The position numbers and the translations under genes are program-made. This document shows positions 63,613 to 64,000 of a stretch of 64,000 nt of DNA, piece by piece. The stretch lies in the NCBI RefSeq assembly GCF_900142975.1, contig NZ_LT670848.1:2666001-2730000 (forward strand). Direction: 5' to 3'. The notes beneath the pieces are model-generated. The model made no database searches. It saw only the letters and a program-made list of their open reading frames with translations, and was not told the origin of the DNA. The DNA comes from Salegentibacter salegens (lineage in GTDB: Bacteria; Bacteroidota; Bacteroidia; Flavobacteriales; Flavobacteriaceae). The first letter of the stretch is position 1. Each line of letters starts with the position of its first letter.

Positions 63613-64000
63613 TTGAATATAATTACCAAACTTACTTTATTGTTGCTTCTGTTTGGGAGCATCGCTGGCTGTTCACGCAAAAAAAACACCTTCGTAAATA
63701 GAAATTGGCACGCGGTTACTACAGAGTATAATACGCTGTATAACGGTAATCTTGGCCTGGAACAGGGTAAGGAAGAACTCAACCAAAACTACGCCGATAA
63801 TTACTGGGATATTCTTCCCATTGAGCGTATGCAAATTGATGAAAACATCGTTTTGCCCGATAGTATCCGAAATCAAAATTTTGGCTACGCCGAAGAAAAA
63901 GCCGTAAAAGCAATTCAGCGTCACTCGATGCTGATCGATGGTAAAGAAAGAAATCCGCAAATAGATGAAGCTTATTTATTGCTCGGAAAAGCCCGGTATT
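63613..64000 (+). CDS. sprE: T9SS/gliding motility lipoprotein SprE/PorW, 3' partial
   Basis: The window ends within this gene; 129 codons are seen. From a TTG start at 63613 (no in-frame ATG lies close upstream) the product has a lipoprotein signal (LLLLLFGSIAGCSRKKNTF, Cys near residue 21) followed by VNRNWHAVTTEYNTLYNGN and NYADNYWDILPIERMQID, the opening of SprE/PorW. This outer-membrane-associated TPR lipoprotein links the T9SS motor to the translocon and supports gliding. The T9SS type B substrate at 16199 fits its presence. Complete homologues have roughly 850 residues. Confidence 0.85.
   Translation, partial: MNIITKLTLLLLLFGSIAGCSRKKNTFVNRNWHAVTTEYNTLYNGNLGLEQGKEELNQNYADNYWDILPIERMQIDENIVLPDSIRNQNFGYAEEKAVKAIQRHSMLIDGKERNPQIDEAYLLLGKARY

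Overview
The window looks like chromosome of a marine flavobacterium (Bacteroidota, Flavobacteriaceae; the gene content resembles Gramella/Christiangramia, Salegentibacter or Zunongwangia, which is inference). Supporting signs are a SusC/SusD polysaccharide utilisation locus, a T9SS type B sorting domain, the start of the gliding/T9SS gene sprE/porW, LytTR two-component genes, Bacteroidota-type promoters (TTG-N18/19-TAnnTTTG) and low GC. No tRNA, rRNA or CRISPR array was seen.

1-9951 is a decaying, insertion-rich stretch. It opens with the end of an uronate pathway operon (kdgK, eda, uxuA). uxuA carries an in-frame stop and has lost its 3' half to an IS21-family element whose own istA is frameshifted. 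Beyond the element lies a 5'-truncated membrane protein gene, then a short C-terminal remnant of an HUH rolling-circle Rep protein split by an IS256-family element. A second, apparently identical IS256 copy splits a LytTR response regulator gene. Both IS256 copies have clean 8-bp target duplications.

9944-20640 holds the partner sensor kinase, a MotA/ExbB-like membrane protein with a serine beta-lactamase-family hydrolase, an integrase fragment, two divergent large surface proteins (a TIG/kelch lipoprotein and a T9SS type B substrate), and a LuxR-type regulator split by an amber codon. A 60-bp double palindrome with identical 32-bp centre spacing occurs twice, near 7.8 kb and 16.0 kb.

21019-48005 is the carbohydrate region. 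It has two secreted GH9-like paralogues, an EamA transporter, an unusual 614-residue PLP enzyme, a DUF6807 protein, a membrane-spanning propeller/Y_Y_Y/HTH regulator, and a compact SusC-SusD-SGBP-GH16-GH3-GH16 operon that reads as a laminarin (beta-1,3-glucan) PUL. It is followed by a double-DUF1080 lipoprotein and a Tat-exported Gfo/Idh/MocA oxidoreductase, a pair suggesting 3-keto-glycoside chemistry next to the hydrolytic PUL. The outer-membrane SusCD pair would import oligosaccharides cut by surface GH16 enzymes, GH3 would release glucose, and the regulator would sense the sugar.

48101-64000 is mostly housekeeping: a hybrid sensor kinase, a small PID-CTERM-like protein, ribE, pdxA, the DUF177-rpmF-fabH-accB-accC fatty acid block, a DAO-family oxidoreductase, mtgA, a GreA/GreB-like protein, an ABC ATPase, a ferredoxin-reductase-like protein, an ABC exporter pair and the first 388 bases of sprE/porW.
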